Shown piece by piece: positions 36,522 through 45,414 of a stretch of DNA of 64,000 nt. The translations under genes and the position numbers were made by a program. The first letter of the stretch is position 1. The number at the start of each line of letters is the position of its first letter. The notes below the pieces were generated by a model, which had not been told where the DNA came from, ran no database searches, and saw nothing but the letters and a program-made list of their open reading frames with translations. The stretch is from JALOAT01 sp041685115 (GTDB taxonomy: Bacteria; Pseudomonadota; Gammaproteobacteria; Thiohalomonadales; Thiohalomonadaceae): assembly GCA_041685115.1 (NCBI GenBank), contig JAWLGK010000008.1, positions 1-64,000 of the forward strand. Direction: 5' to 3'.

Positions 36522-37889
36522 ATGACAGTCCCCGTTCCGTCCCCAGGCTCCACCGGTCAACCGCGTCAGGTTTACTCCGTCTCGCAGCTAAACCGCGAGG
36601 CGCGCGCCGTTCTTGAAGGCCATTTTCCGCTGCTGTGGGTCGAGGGCGAGATCTCCAACGTTGCGAGGCCGGGCTCCGGGCATCTTTATTTTTCCCTGAA
36701 GGATGCACACGCCCAGGTGCGCTGCGCCATGTTCCGCGTGCGCAACCTGCACCTGCGCTTCGAACCGCGCAACGGCATGCAGGTGGTGGCGCGGGTGCGC
36801 ATCTCCATGTTCGAGCCGCGCGGCGAATTCCAGCTCATCGTCGAACACATGGAGGAGGCCGGCGACGGCGTGCTGCGGCGGGCCTTCGAGGCCTTGAAGG
36901 CCCGGCTCCAGGCAGAGGGCCTGTTCGACCCCGCACGCAAGCGTCCCCTGCCCGCCATGCCGAACACGGTGGGCGTGATCACCTCACCCACCGGCGCCGC
37001 CATCCGCGACGTGCTCACCATCCTGCGGCGCCGCTGCCCCACCATTCAAGTTATCGTCTATCCGGTGCCTGTGCAGGGCGCGGGCGCCGCACAGAAGATC
37101 GCCGCCGCCATCGGGCGCGCCGCCACACGCGGCGAATGCGATGTGCTCATCGTCGGCCGCGGCGGCGGCTCGTTGGAGGATCTGTGGGCCTTCAATGAAG
37201 AGGTCGTGGCGCGTGCCATCCACGCCTCACCGATCCCGGTGGTGAGCGCCGTGGGTCATGAGATCGATTTCACCATCGCGGACTTCGTCGCCGACATGCG
37301 TGCCGCAACGCCATCCGCCGCTGCCGAGCTGGTGAGCCCCGACAGCGCGCAACAATTGAAGCGCCTCACGCGCCTGGACGCCCGCCTCACCCGCTGCACC
37401 CAGGCGGTAGTGGCGCGCAAGCGCCAGATGCTCGTCTGGGTGGACAAGCGCCTGAAACATCCGGGCCGCAAGCTCCAGGACATGGCCCAGCGCGTGGACG
37501 AACTGCAAGCGCGGCTCGTCAAGGCCGAGCAACGCTGGCTGCGCCACATGGGCGCGCGCCTCACCGCCTTGAGCGCGCGCCTGTCGCAGCACACGCCCGT
37601 GCACCGCCTGGCGCGCCTTGCCGATCGCCGGCGCAATCTCACGCACCGCCTGGCAGCGGCCATGGGACGCGCGCATGAAACGCGCGTACAGTATTTACAC
37701 GCCAACGTGCGCGCGCTGCACGCCGTCTCCCCACTGGCCACGCTCGGTCGCGGCTATGCCATCGTGCAGCGCACAGACGGCACCGTGATCCGCGCCCCCG
37801 GTGACGTGGCCGTGGGTGACCGCCTGCGTGCACGCCTGGCGCAGGGTGCACTCAACGTGAGGGTGGAGGAAAAGGATGCCGATGCTTAG
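36522..37889 (+). CDS. xseA: Exonuclease VII large subunit XseA
   Basis: A 455-aa subunit of the ssDNA exonuclease ExoVII. The N-terminal OB-fold begins YSVSQLNREARAVLEG and includes WVEGEISNVARPGSGHLYFSLKD; the catalytic core has TSPTGAAIRDVL, VGRGGGSLEDLWAFNEE and VVSAVGHEIDFTIADFVADMRA; a long coiled-coil region and the C-terminal RGYAIVQ block follow. xseB is not adjacent. Its end overlaps the next gene by 14 bp. Confidence 0.95.
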   Translation: MTVPVPSPGSTGQPRQVYSVSQLNREARAVLEGHFPLLWVEGEISNVARPGSGHLYFSLKDAHAQVRCAMFRVRNLHLRFEPRNGMQVVARVRISMFEPRGEFQLIVEHMEEAGDGVLRRAFEALKARLQAEGLFDPARKRPLPAMPNTVGVITSPTGAAIRDVLTILRRRCPTIQVIVYPVPVQGAGAAQKIAAAIGRAATRGECDVLIVGRGGGSLEDLWAFNEEVVARAIHASPIPVVSAVGHEIDFTIADFVADMRAATPSAAAELVSPDSAQQLKRLTRLDARLTRCTQAVVARKRQMLVWVDKRLKHPGRKLQDMAQRVDELQARLVKAEQRWLRHMGARLTALSARLSQHTPVHRLARLADRRRNLTHRLAAAMGRAHETRVQYLHANVRALHAVSPLATLGRGYAIVQRTDGTVIRAPGDVAVGDRLRARLAQGALNVRVEEKDADA

Positions 37890-38727
37890 GAGCATGATTT
37901 TCGTCCTTGCTGCACTGGTAGCCTCCGGCGCCGGCGCGGCCGGGTTGCCGCAGGCCTCGGCCGTTCCTGGCGGGGTCGCCGTGGTGCCGCTCGGAGCTTC
38001 CGGCGAGGTTCTGGAGGCACACTATGCCGATCGTCGCGTACTGGTGACCCGCCGCAAGGACGGCTGGGTGGCGGTGGTGGGTATCCCGCTCCAGACATCC
38101 ATCGGCGCGCATGAGCTGCGCGTGGTACGCGACGGGCGAGAAGAGCGGCTGTCATTCCAGGTCGCCCCCAAGCAGTACGCCACCCAGCACCTCACACTCC
38201 AGAACAAGCGCATGGTGAACCCGTACGCCAAGGACATGCCGCGCATCATCGCCGAGCAGCGCAGGGCCCGCACCGCCTTCACCACCTGGCGCGACGCCAG
38301 CCCCTCACAGCTGCGTTTCACGGCCCCCGTGGACGGCCGCAACAGCGGCACCTTCGGCCTGCGCCGCTTCTTCAACGGCGAGCCGCGCAAACCGCACAGC
38401 GGCATGGACATCGCCGCGCCCACCGGCACGCCGGTGCGCACGCCGGTCCCGGGCAGGGTGACCGAAACCGGTGACTATTTCTTCAATGGAAAGACCATAT
38501 TCGTCGACCATGGCCAGGGGCTGGTGACCATGTACTGCCACCTGGACAGCATCGACGTCCAGGTGGGCGATGAAGTGGATGCAGGACAGGTCATCGCCAC
38601 CGTGGGCGCCACCGGCCGCGTCACCGGCCCCCACCTGCACTGGACCGTCAGCCTCAACGGCACCGCCGTCGACCCCGCCCTGTTCCTGCTGCCTGCCGAA
38701 ATGGCGGCGGTGACGGAAGAAGACTGA
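37876..38727 (+). CDS. Exported M23 family metallopeptidase
   Basis: A 283-aa envelope peptidase. A signal peptide (MLRSMIFVLAALVASGAGA) and an N-terminal beta region (about 25-120) precede a LytM/M23 domain with zinc ligands in NSGTFGLRRFFNG, HSGMDIAAP and HLHWTV. All expected metal-binding residues are present, so catalytic activity on peptidoglycan cross-links is likely. A start two codons later (MLRS) is possible. It overlaps the end of xseA by 14 bp, suggesting co-expression. Confidence 0.93.
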   Translation: MPMLRSMIFVLAALVASGAGAAGLPQASAVPGGVAVVPLGASGEVLEAHYADRRVLVTRRKDGWVAVVGIPLQTSIGAHELRVVRDGREERLSFQVAPKQYATQHLTLQNKRMVNPYAKDMPRIIAEQRRARTAFTTWRDASPSQLRFTAPVDGRNSGTFGLRRFFNGEPRKPHSGMDIAAPTGTPVRTPVPGRVTETGDYFFNGKTIFVDHGQGLVTMYCHLDSIDVQVGDEVDAGQVIATVGATGRVTGPHLHWTVSLNGTAVDPALFLLPAEMAAVTEED

Positions 38728-39530
38728 ACACGGGGAAAGGCTCGTCTGTGCAGGCCCGGCTGAGGCTTTGCGGGAATTCCTGTTTCAGCGTGCGGGGGCT
38801 CTTGTAACCAGGCATATGCCTTTTGTCATGCCCCCTCATCCGGCAATTGCTCCATGCAGTCCTCTCGACCGCCGGCTCCCGGCGCGGTCTACCTCCCCCA
38901 TCCATGGGGTCGTACCTTCTGCATCCATGCAGTCGAATCCTGCGCACCTGAATAGGCTTGGAAAGACGCCCCTCTCCCTCCGGGCTGTCTCTTGGTCACA
39001 TTTCGCCGTTGTAGCCAGCCCCTCTTGCCCCCTCTCCCTCAGGGAGACGAGCGCATGGATGCGCGAGATAGAGCAACGCAGGAGCGGTTGCCGAGGGCTG
39101 GGGAGAGGGGAGCAATTCAGGCCGCTGGTGGTTTATTGATCCCCTCATCCTGTCCTTCTCCCGGAGGGAGAAGGGACGATCCTGCGCACCTGAATAGGCT
39201 TGGAAGGACGCCCCTCTCCCTCCGGGCTGTCTCTTGGTCACATTTCGCCGTTGTAGCCAGCCCCTCTTGCCCCCTCTCCCTCAGGGAGAGGGCTGGGGAG
39301 AGGGGATCAATTCAGGCCGCTGGTGGTTTATTGATCCCTCATCCTGTCCTTCTCCCGGAGGGAGAAGGGACGAATCTTTTTGCAGCTAATGGGTTATTTC
39401 CAAGCCTCTGTCTCTCCTGCGGTGATGTGACTAAGAGACAGCTCGGGGAGAGAGGGTTATGACGACACCTCGATGGAGGCACACACGATGCCCTTGATTT
39501 CCCCCGTGTCCCCCGTGTTTAGTCTTTCCC
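38725..39530. repeat. CACGGGG-arm inverted element L2 with large nested insert
   Basis: The 806-bp gap between the peptidase gene and the convergent ribonucleotide reductase holds no gene. The left arm is short (GAACACGGGGAAAGG, 38727-38740); the right arm (39499-39530) is CCCCCGTGTCCCCCGTGTTT followed by AGTCTTTCCC. Inside, a block of about 110 bp starting TCCTGCGCACCTGAATAGG occurs at 38938 and again at 39180 (period 242 bp), and CATCCATG-core hairpins lie at 38896, 38919 and 39051. Confidence 0.75.
38985..39441. mobile_element. Element with IS50/Tn5-like ends (copy B, internally duplicated)
   Basis: The left end CTGTCTCTTGGTCACATTT recurs internally at 39227, and the right end reverse-complements to CTGTCTCTTAGTCACATCA. 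Interior sequence matches copy A at 25625-25948 (CCCTCTCCCTCAGGGAGA hairpin, GGTTTATTGATCCC, GGAGGGAGAAGGGACGA). The second left end suggests a 242-bp tandem duplication. No coding capacity. Confidence 0.5.
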
Positions 39531-39533
39531 AGC

Positions 39534-41348
39534 TCAGTCCCCCTCACGCTCCAGCCCGCAGCACTGGGTAGCGGGTTCGACGGCGGTCCCGCGGGTGAGG
39601 ATGGCGCCGGTGATGGGGTTGGGACGGAAGGTGGTGCAGCCCTTCAGGCCACTGTCGTAGGCCTTGCGGTACAGGTGCTGGAAGGTCTCGAAGGGGTAAT
39701 CGACCGGCACGTTGATGGTCTTGGAAATGGCGTTGTCCACGAAGGGTTGCAACGCCGCCTGCATCGCCAGGTGATCCTCCGGTGCAATTGCCTGGGCGGT
39801 GATGAACGCCTCGGGGAGCGCCGCACCATGGTGCAGGGTGCGCCAAAGCGCATGGGCGTAATCCTCCACTGTCTGTTCGCTGTAGGAGCCATCCCGCTCC
39901 ACCAGGCGACGCGTGTAGGCGTAGTCGAAGATAGGTTCCAATCCACTCGATACGTTGTTGGCAAACAGGCTGATGGTACCTGTGGGCGCAATGGCGGTGA
40001 CGTGGCTGTTGCGCATGCCGTACTGTGCGATGCCGTCGCGGATGTCGGCAGGTAATTGCCGTATGAACTCTCCATCCAGATAGGCGTCGCGTTGGTAAAA
40101 CAGGAAAGGGCCCTTCTCTCGTGCCAACGCGACCGACGCGCGATAAGCTGTGTGACAGACCCGTTGCATTACTGACGCGGCAAACGCGAGCCCCGCATCC
40201 CGGTCATAGCGCAAGCCGAGCATGACGAGCGCATCGGCAAGCCCGGTGATGCCCAGGCCGATGCGCCGGCTTCCCTGAGCCTGCTCGGCTTGTTTTTCCA
40301 GAGGAAAACGTGAAACGTCGATGACGTTGTCCATCAGGCGCACGGCCGTGATTACCGCCGCCGTCAGGGCCTTTTCATCCAGTCGTGCGCCCGGCGTGAA
40401 CGGCTCACGTACGAACGTCGGCAGATTGAGGGCGCCGAGATCGCAGGCGCCGTAGGGCGGCAGCGGAATCTCGCCACAGGGATTGGTGGCGCTGATACGC
40501 TCGCGATACCAGAGGTTGTTGGTTGCGTTGATGCGGTCGACGAACAACACGCCCGGCTCCGCGTAATCAAACGTGGCGCGCATGATGCGTTGCCACAGAT
40601 CACGCGCCGGAACGGTCCTCATCACACGGCACGGCACCGGTTCGACCTGGCCGGACCACTTGCAGGTCACGGTCGGCCCCTCGCCCTTGACGCCAGCGAC
40701 AGGGAAAACCAACGGCCACAAATCGTCGCTCTCCACCGCCTGCATGAAAGCGTCACTGATCAGCACGGAGAGATTGAACCGACGCAGACGGCCCGGCTGG
40801 CGCTTGGCGTCGATGAACTGCTCGATGTCCGGGTGATCACAGCGCAGCGTGGCCATCATGGCGCCGCGACGAGCCCCCGTGGACAGCAGCGTACCGCACA
40901 TGCTGTCCCACACATCCATGAACGAGACCGGTCCTGAGGCGATAGTGGCGGAGGCATCGGCGCGCGCACCGGACGGCCGCAAGGTGGAGAAGTCGTAACC
41001 GACGCCCCCGCCCTGCTGCATGGTGAGCGCGCCTTCCTTGAGGCCTTCGAAGATCCCGTCCAGGGAATCCTCCAAGGTGCCCATCACGAAACAGTTGAAC
41101 AGGGTGACCTGTCGCCCGGTGCCTGCTCCCGCGAGGATGCGCCCGCCCGGAAGGAAGCGGAAACCGTCGAGGATTTCGTAGAAAGCGCTTTCCCAGCGGG
41201 CAGGCTCGCGCTCGGCGCCGGCCAGCGCGCGAGCCGTACGCTGCCAGGTGGCGACCACGTCCCGGTCGTGAATGGTCCCAGCCTCGCGAAAGCGGTACTT
41301 GCTGTCCCACACCCGTCGCGACACCTCGTTGTGGAAGTGCTCGTCCAT
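39534..41348 (-). CDS. nrdJ: Adenosylcobalamin-dependent (class II) ribonucleotide reductase
   Basis: A 604-aa class II reductase that makes deoxynucleotides using a B12-generated thiyl radical. Active-site parts include LFNCFVMG (redox Cys), RISATNPCGEIPLPPYGACDLG (radical-site Cys, catalytic Asn and Glu) and IAPTGTISLFANNVSSGLEP; the C-terminal CC pair (TQCCGLE) is the reducing shuttle. At 604 aa it lacks the long C-terminal domains of some relatives. The start MDEHFHNEVSRRVW is preferred over 31 upstream residues. Only 121 bp separates it from divergent slyD and no cobalamin riboswitch is seen. Confidence 0.93.
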   Translation of the reverse strand: MDEHFHNEVSRRVWDSKYRFREAGTIHDRDVVATWQRTARALAGAEREPARWESAFYEILDGFRFLPGGRILAGAGTGRQVTLFNCFVMGTLEDSLDGIFEGLKEGALTMQQGGGVGYDFSTLRPSGARADASATIASGPVSFMDVWDSMCGTLLSTGARRGAMMATLRCDHPDIEQFIDAKRQPGRLRRFNLSVLISDAFMQAVESDDLWPLVFPVAGVKGEGPTVTCKWSGQVEPVPCRVMRTVPARDLWQRIMRATFDYAEPGVLFVDRINATNNLWYRERISATNPCGEIPLPPYGACDLGALNLPTFVREPFTPGARLDEKALTAAVITAVRLMDNVIDVSRFPLEKQAEQAQGSRRIGLGITGLADALVMLGLRYDRDAGLAFAASVMQRVCHTAYRASVALAREKGPFLFYQRDAYLDGEFIRQLPADIRDGIAQYGMRNSHVTAIAPTGTISLFANNVSSGLEPIFDYAYTRRLVERDGSYSEQTVEDYAHALWRTLHHGAALPEAFITAQAIAPEDHLAMQAALQPFVDNAISKTINVPVDYPFETFQHLYRKAYDSGLKGCTTFRPNPITGAILTRGTAVEPATQCCGLEREGD

Positions 41349-41469
41349 GACGAAAATACTAGCGGACCCTAGAAAGAGCCGTGAAATTGCCCCGTTTGCG
41401 TGGTATCGCCCTGCCAACGCGCGTAAACTGCGGGCGACCATTCATACTTACCACCCCTTGGGACCCATC

Positions 41470-41955
41470 ATGCAAATCACCGCCAAAAAGGTCGTCACCA
41501 TCGATTACACGCTCACCGATGAGCAGGGCCAGGTCATCGACAGCTCGCAGGGCCGCGATCCGCTCGCCTACCTGCACGGCTTCAGCAACATCATTCCGGG
41601 CCTTGAATCGGCGCTGGAAGGACGCACGAGCGGTGATGCGCTGAACGTGCAGGTGGCGCCGAACGAGGCCTACGGTGAGCGGGATGACGCCCTGATTCAA
41701 TCGGTCTCCCGTGACCTCTTCGAAGACGCCAACGAGCTCGAGGTGGGCATGCGCTTCCAGTCGGTCAGCGAGGAGGGCGTGCGCCTGGTGACGGTGGTGG
41801 ACGTGACAGACGATACCGTTACGGTTGACGCCAACCATCCCCTCGCCGGTGTGACGCTCAATTTTGACGTGACCGTGGTCGGAGTGCGCGATGCCAGCGA
41901 CGAAGAACTGGAACACGGCCACGTGCACGGGCCCGAGGGGCATAATCACGATTGA
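41470..41955 (+). CDS. slyD: FKBP-type peptidyl-prolyl isomerase SlyD
   Basis: A 161-aa FKBP-type chaperone/isomerase. The FKBP core (VVTIDYTLTDEQGQVID, DPLAYLHGFSNIIPGLESALEG) surrounds an insert-in-flap domain (about 65-130), and the C-terminus is short but His-rich (HGHVHGPEGHNHD), the nickel-binding type of tail. Compared with E. coli SlyD (196 aa) the tail is truncated. Divergent from the reductase gene; a good terminator follows. Confidence 0.94.
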   Translation: MQITAKKVVTIDYTLTDEQGQVIDSSQGRDPLAYLHGFSNIIPGLESALEGRTSGDALNVQVAPNEAYGERDDALIQSVSRDLFEDANELEVGMRFQSVSEEGVRLVTVVDVTDDTVTVDANHPLAGVTLNFDVTVVGVRDASDEELEHGHVHGPEGHNHD

Positions 41956-41995
41956 AGCGGATGCGGGAGCATGCTCCCGCCGCGCCGTCCTGAAG

Positions 41996-42027
41996 AAGAG
42001 AGCACGGGTGACGTGCTCTCTTTTTTT
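41996..42027 (+). terminator. Rho-independent terminator of slyD
   Basis: AAGAGAGCAC pairs with GTGCTCTCTT, followed by a run of T. Confidence 0.92.
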
Positions 42028-42121
42028 GTGTCCGCGGAAAGCGCGTGAAGGTCCTTAGGGCACGTAGTGGCGAGCGTGACCTGGTTGAGCCGGTTTCTTC
42101 CTGGCCACTGTTGCGGCAATC

Positions 42122-42152
42122 CCCGGATTCCGCTGCGCTCCATCCGGGTTAC
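42122..42152 (-). repeat. REP-C copy
   Basis: Inverted GTAACCCGGATGGAGCG...AATCCGGGG unit between the slyD terminator and the der stop codon. Confidence 0.8.
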
Positions 42153-42166
42153 GACCGGGCGACGGG

Positions 42167-43567
42167 CTAGCGCTTGGTCTCGCGCTTCTTGATGTGCCGC
42201 ACCAGGCGCTTGCGGTGGGCCACCTGGCGCGGTGTGAGGGTGTTCTTCTTGCCTTCGTACGGATTTTCGCTGCCGCGGAATTCCACACGCAGCGGCGTGC
42301 CTTGCAGGCGCAGTTGCTCCCTGAAGAAATTCACCAGGAAGCGCTTGTAGCTGTCGGGCACGGCGTTGGGCTGGCTGCCATGAATGATGATGATGGGCGG
42401 ATTACGTCCGCCCTGGTGGGCGTAACGCATCTTGATGCGCCGGCCGCGCACCAGCGGCGGCGTGTGAACGGCCACGGCGCTTTCCAGCATACGCGTCAGT
42501 TCGGGTGTGGCGAAGCGCGCCATGGCCGCCTTGTAGGCGCTGCGCACCGAGGCAAACAGTTCGCCAACGCCGGTGCCGTGCAGTGCCGAGATGAAATGCA
42601 CCTTGGCCCACTCCACGAAAGGAATCTTGAAGTCGAGATCACGGCGCACCTGATCACGCTGGTCCTGGGAAAGGTTGTCCCATTTGTTGATGGCGATCAC
42701 CAGCGCGCGGCCGGCATCGAGCACGTGGCCGAGCAGCGTGGCGTCCTGTTCGCCCACGCCTTCGCGCGCGTCGAGCACCATGATCACCACGTTGGCCTCT
42801 TCGATGGACTGCAAGGTCTTGATGACCGAAAACTTCTCGACCGTGTCCTCGACGCGTGCGCGGCGCCGTACGCCTGCCGTGTCGATGAAGGTGTAGGCCT
42901 GGCCGTCGCGTTCGAAGGGTACGTAGATGCTGTCACGGGTGGTGCCCGGCATGTCGTACACCACCACGCGCTCTTCGCCGATCACACGGTTGACCAGCGT
43001 GGACTTGCCCACGTTGGGGCGCCCGACGATGGCGACCTTGATACCGGCCTCTTCGTCTTCCAGGTCTTCGGCGTCCTGCGGGAAGCGCTCGAGGACCTCT
43101 TCCATGAGTCCATGGATGCCGTCGCCATGGGCGGCGGAGATGGTGTGCGGATCACCCAGACCCAGTGCGTGGAATTCGGCGCTCGCGGTGGCCCAGGGCA
43201 TGCCCTCGGTCTTGTTCACCACCAGGAACACGGGGCGCCCGGTCTGGCGCAGCTGGCGCGCGATCTCCTCGTCGCCGCCGGTGAGGCCGGCGCGACCATC
43301 GGTAACGAACAGCACGGCGTCGGATTCCTGGATGGCCTGCACCGCCTGACGGGCCATGATCTCTTCGACCCCGCGCTCACCACCGGTCAGGCCACCCGTG
43401 TCCACGACGATGTAGGGACGATCCCCGACCACGCCACGGCCGTACTTGCGGTCGCGCGTCAGGCCGGGCTGATCGGCCACCAGGGCGTCACGGGTCTTGG
43501 TGAGATGATTGAACAGCGTGGACTTGCCCACGTTGGGGCGGCCCACCAGGGCGATGACGGGTTTCAT
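42167..43567 (-). CDS. der: GTPase Der (EngA)
   Basis: A 466-aa double-domain GTPase needed for 50S ribosome assembly. Two P-loops GRPNVGKST (about 8-16 and 183-191), two NKxD-type motifs (NKTEG and NKWD), DxxG segments VDTGGLTG and IDTAGVRR, and a C-terminal KH-like domain (from about 350) ending in a basic tail. It overlaps bamB by four bases (ATGA) and closes the conserved cluster that begins at trmJ. Confidence 0.97.
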   Translation of the reverse strand: MKPVIALVGRPNVGKSTLFNHLTKTRDALVADQPGLTRDRKYGRGVVGDRPYIVVDTGGLTGGERGVEEIMARQAVQAIQESDAVLFVTDGRAGLTGGDEEIARQLRQTGRPVFLVVNKTEGMPWATASAEFHALGLGDPHTISAAHGDGIHGLMEEVLERFPQDAEDLEDEEAGIKVAIVGRPNVGKSTLVNRVIGEERVVVYDMPGTTRDSIYVPFERDGQAYTFIDTAGVRRRARVEDTVEKFSVIKTLQSIEEANVVIMVLDAREGVGEQDATLLGHVLDAGRALVIAINKWDNLSQDQRDQVRRDLDFKIPFVEWAKVHFISALHGTGVGELFASVRSAYKAAMARFATPELTRMLESAVAVHTPPLVRGRRIKMRYAHQGGRNPPIIIIHGSQPNAVPDSYKRFLVNFFREQLRLQGTPLRVEFRGSENPYEGKKNTLTPRQVAHRKRLVRHIKKRETKR

Positions 43568-44766
43568 GGGGTGCTCACGCGGAAGGCGCCGAGGGCGCCC
43601 CGCTTGTCATAGGCAAACACAAGAGAGTCGCCGACCACGGGGGCAGCGATGACGTGGTGTTCCTCGCGGTAGCCACGCAACGGGTCGTCGTAGGCCTGCG
43701 GCAAGGGGAACAGTTCATGCCGATCCTGCACGCGCACACGCGCCAGGAAACGACCATCGTCACGCGCCAGCCAATGCAGGTAACCGTCGAAATCGCCTAC
43801 CACCACGGTATCACCGTGCACCACCGGTGCACTCAGCTGGCGCCCGCGCAGGGCGTCCTGACGCCACAGCGTGCCGCCGTTGTGCTGCGCCAGGGCCCAC
43901 ACGTTGCCCTCGGCATCGCTCACGAAGACTTCGTTGCCGGCCACGGCCAGCCCCTGGTAGGACGAGATTTCACGGCTCCACAGCGGCCGGCCGTTCGCCG
44001 GCGCCAGGGCGCCTACCCGTCCCTGGTAGCCAGCAACGAAAAGCACGCCGTTGGCCAGCGCCAGCTGGCCGTCGATGTCGGCCAGGCGTTCCAGTTCGGT
44101 GCGACCCCGCGGCACCACTACGGTGGTCTCCCACACCAAGGTGCCGTCCCGCAGCGCATAGGCCGCGACACGCCCGTTGGCGAAGCCGACGATGGCGGCG
44201 TCGCCGACGATGAGGGGCGCAGACTGGCCGCGCAGGCTCAGTAGCGGCACAGTCTGCTGTACGCGCCACAGCTGTCGCCCGTCCTGGGCCGAGAGGCCCT
44301 GGACGGCGCCGTCGATGGTGCGTGCCACGACGATGTCACCGGCCCTTACCGGATCGCCCAGTGATTCACTGCTGACCGGGACACGCCAGCGCACCGCGCC
44401 ATCACCGCGCTGCAATGCAATGATTTCCGCCCGCCCACCCAGCAGCACCAGGTCACCGGCGGGGCGGGGACCGCTGCTGAGGGGCGCGCCCAGATCAGCC
44501 TGCCAACGGCGCAGACCGCTCCTGGCGTCGTGGGCACTCACCACACCACGGCGGCTCGCCGCAAGCACCAAGCCGTTGTCGTAGGCCGGGCCGAGTTGGA
44601 GGAAATGGCCGTCCGCACCGGCGGCTATGCTGCGCGCCCACGGCTGCTCGACCCGCAGCGCCGGCTCGAAATCCGCCAGTGGTGCGGGCGGAATCACCGG
44701 TGAAGGCGAACCGGCGCAGCCGGCCAGCGCCAGCGATACGAGCCAGGGCGCGACACGTTTCATCAT
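43564..44766 (-). CDS. bamB: Outer-membrane assembly lipoprotein BamB
   Basis: A 400-aa lipoprotein subunit of the BAM complex that inserts beta-barrel proteins into the outer membrane. The signal MMKRVAPWLVSLALAGC ends in a lipobox; the rest is an eight-bladed propeller of PQQ-like repeats (for example AHDARSGLRRWQADLG, ALQRGDGAVRWRVP, LAPANGRPLWSREI, ALAQHNGGTLWRQD). It abuts yfgM (ends share the ATG/TGA overlap) and overlaps der, so the three are one translation unit. Confidence 0.96.
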   Translation of the reverse strand: MMKRVAPWLVSLALAGCAGSPSPVIPPAPLADFEPALRVEQPWARSIAAGADGHFLQLGPAYDNGLVLAASRRGVVSAHDARSGLRRWQADLGAPLSSGPRPAGDLVLLGGRAEIIALQRGDGAVRWRVPVSSESLGDPVRAGDIVVARTIDGAVQGLSAQDGRQLWRVQQTVPLLSLRGQSAPLIVGDAAIVGFANGRVAAYALRDGTLVWETTVVVPRGRTELERLADIDGQLALANGVLFVAGYQGRVGALAPANGRPLWSREISSYQGLAVAGNEVFVSDAEGNVWALAQHNGGTLWRQDALRGRQLSAPVVHGDTVVVGDFDGYLHWLARDDGRFLARVRVQDRHELFPLPQAYDDPLRGYREEHHVIAAPVVGDSLVFAYDKRGALGAFRVSTP

Positions 44767-45386
44767 CAGGCCTCGTCCGCGAGATCGTCGAGCTTCAGGC
44801 GCAGCACGTCCTGCTTGGCGGCGACGCCAGCGTATTCCGCCAAGGCGTTCTGGTAGGCCTGACGCGCCACATCCTTGTTGCCGAGCGCCAACTGGATGTC
44901 ACCGCGCACTTCCTCGAAGGCGCCGCGCAGACCGGCGGGGTCCGTGCCGTCGAGCACTGCAAGCGCGTCCGGTGCCTTGTTCTGTGAGAGCAGCACGCGC
45001 GCCAGGCGCACGGCGGCGGCCTGGCGGATACCCGGGATTTCCGCGCTGTCCATGGCGGCGCGCAGGTGCGACGCCGCAGCGTCGCTGTCGTTCTGCTGCA
45101 TGGCCGCAGAGGCCATGGCGAGCGACGCCAGGCTGGCGTAGGCCGTGTCACCGTAGTTCTCCACCAGGGCGCTGCCGGTCTTCAGTACTGCCGCTGCGTC
45201 CTGCTGTTCCAGCACCTGCTGGTAGAGCGCCGAGGCCTCGGCGGCACGCACCGCGCGGTGCTCCTGCCAACTGCGCCAGCCCAGCACCAGGGCGATGGCG
45301 ATGGCGATGCCGATCAGGGCCGAGCGCCCGTTCTTCTGCCACCAGCGGTGCAGGGCTTCGACTTGTTCGTTCTCTGATGTGTACAC
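44766..45386 (-). CDS. yfgM: YfgM family TPR membrane protein
   Basis: A 206-aa inner-membrane protein with one N-terminal transmembrane helix (ALIGIAIAIALVLGW, about 22-36) and a periplasmic helical TPR-like domain. YfgM binds the SecYEG-PpiD machinery in E. coli. A GTG at 45386 with a GGGGAGA ribosome site gives the family start VYTSENEQVEALHRWWQKNG; 52 upstream codons are not conserved. It lies between hisS and bamB as in E. coli. Confidence 0.93.
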   Translation of the reverse strand: MYTSENEQVEALHRWWQKNGRSALIGIAIAIALVLGWRSWQEHRAVRAAEASALYQQVLEQQDAAAVLKTGSALVENYGDTAYASLASLAMASAAMQQNDSDAAASHLRAAMDSAEIPGIRQAAAVRLARVLLSQNKAPDALAVLDGTDPAGLRGAFEEVRGDIQLALGNKDVARQAYQNALAEYAGVAAKQDVLRLKLDDLADEA

Positions 45387-45414
45387 CTGCTCTCCCCTTT
45401 CGTCCCTCAGAATG

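Noticed and set aside
41349..41469. Cobalamin riboswitch before the B12-dependent reductase
   Set aside because: The gap is only about 120 bp, shared with divergent slyD, and no B12-box-like motif was seen.
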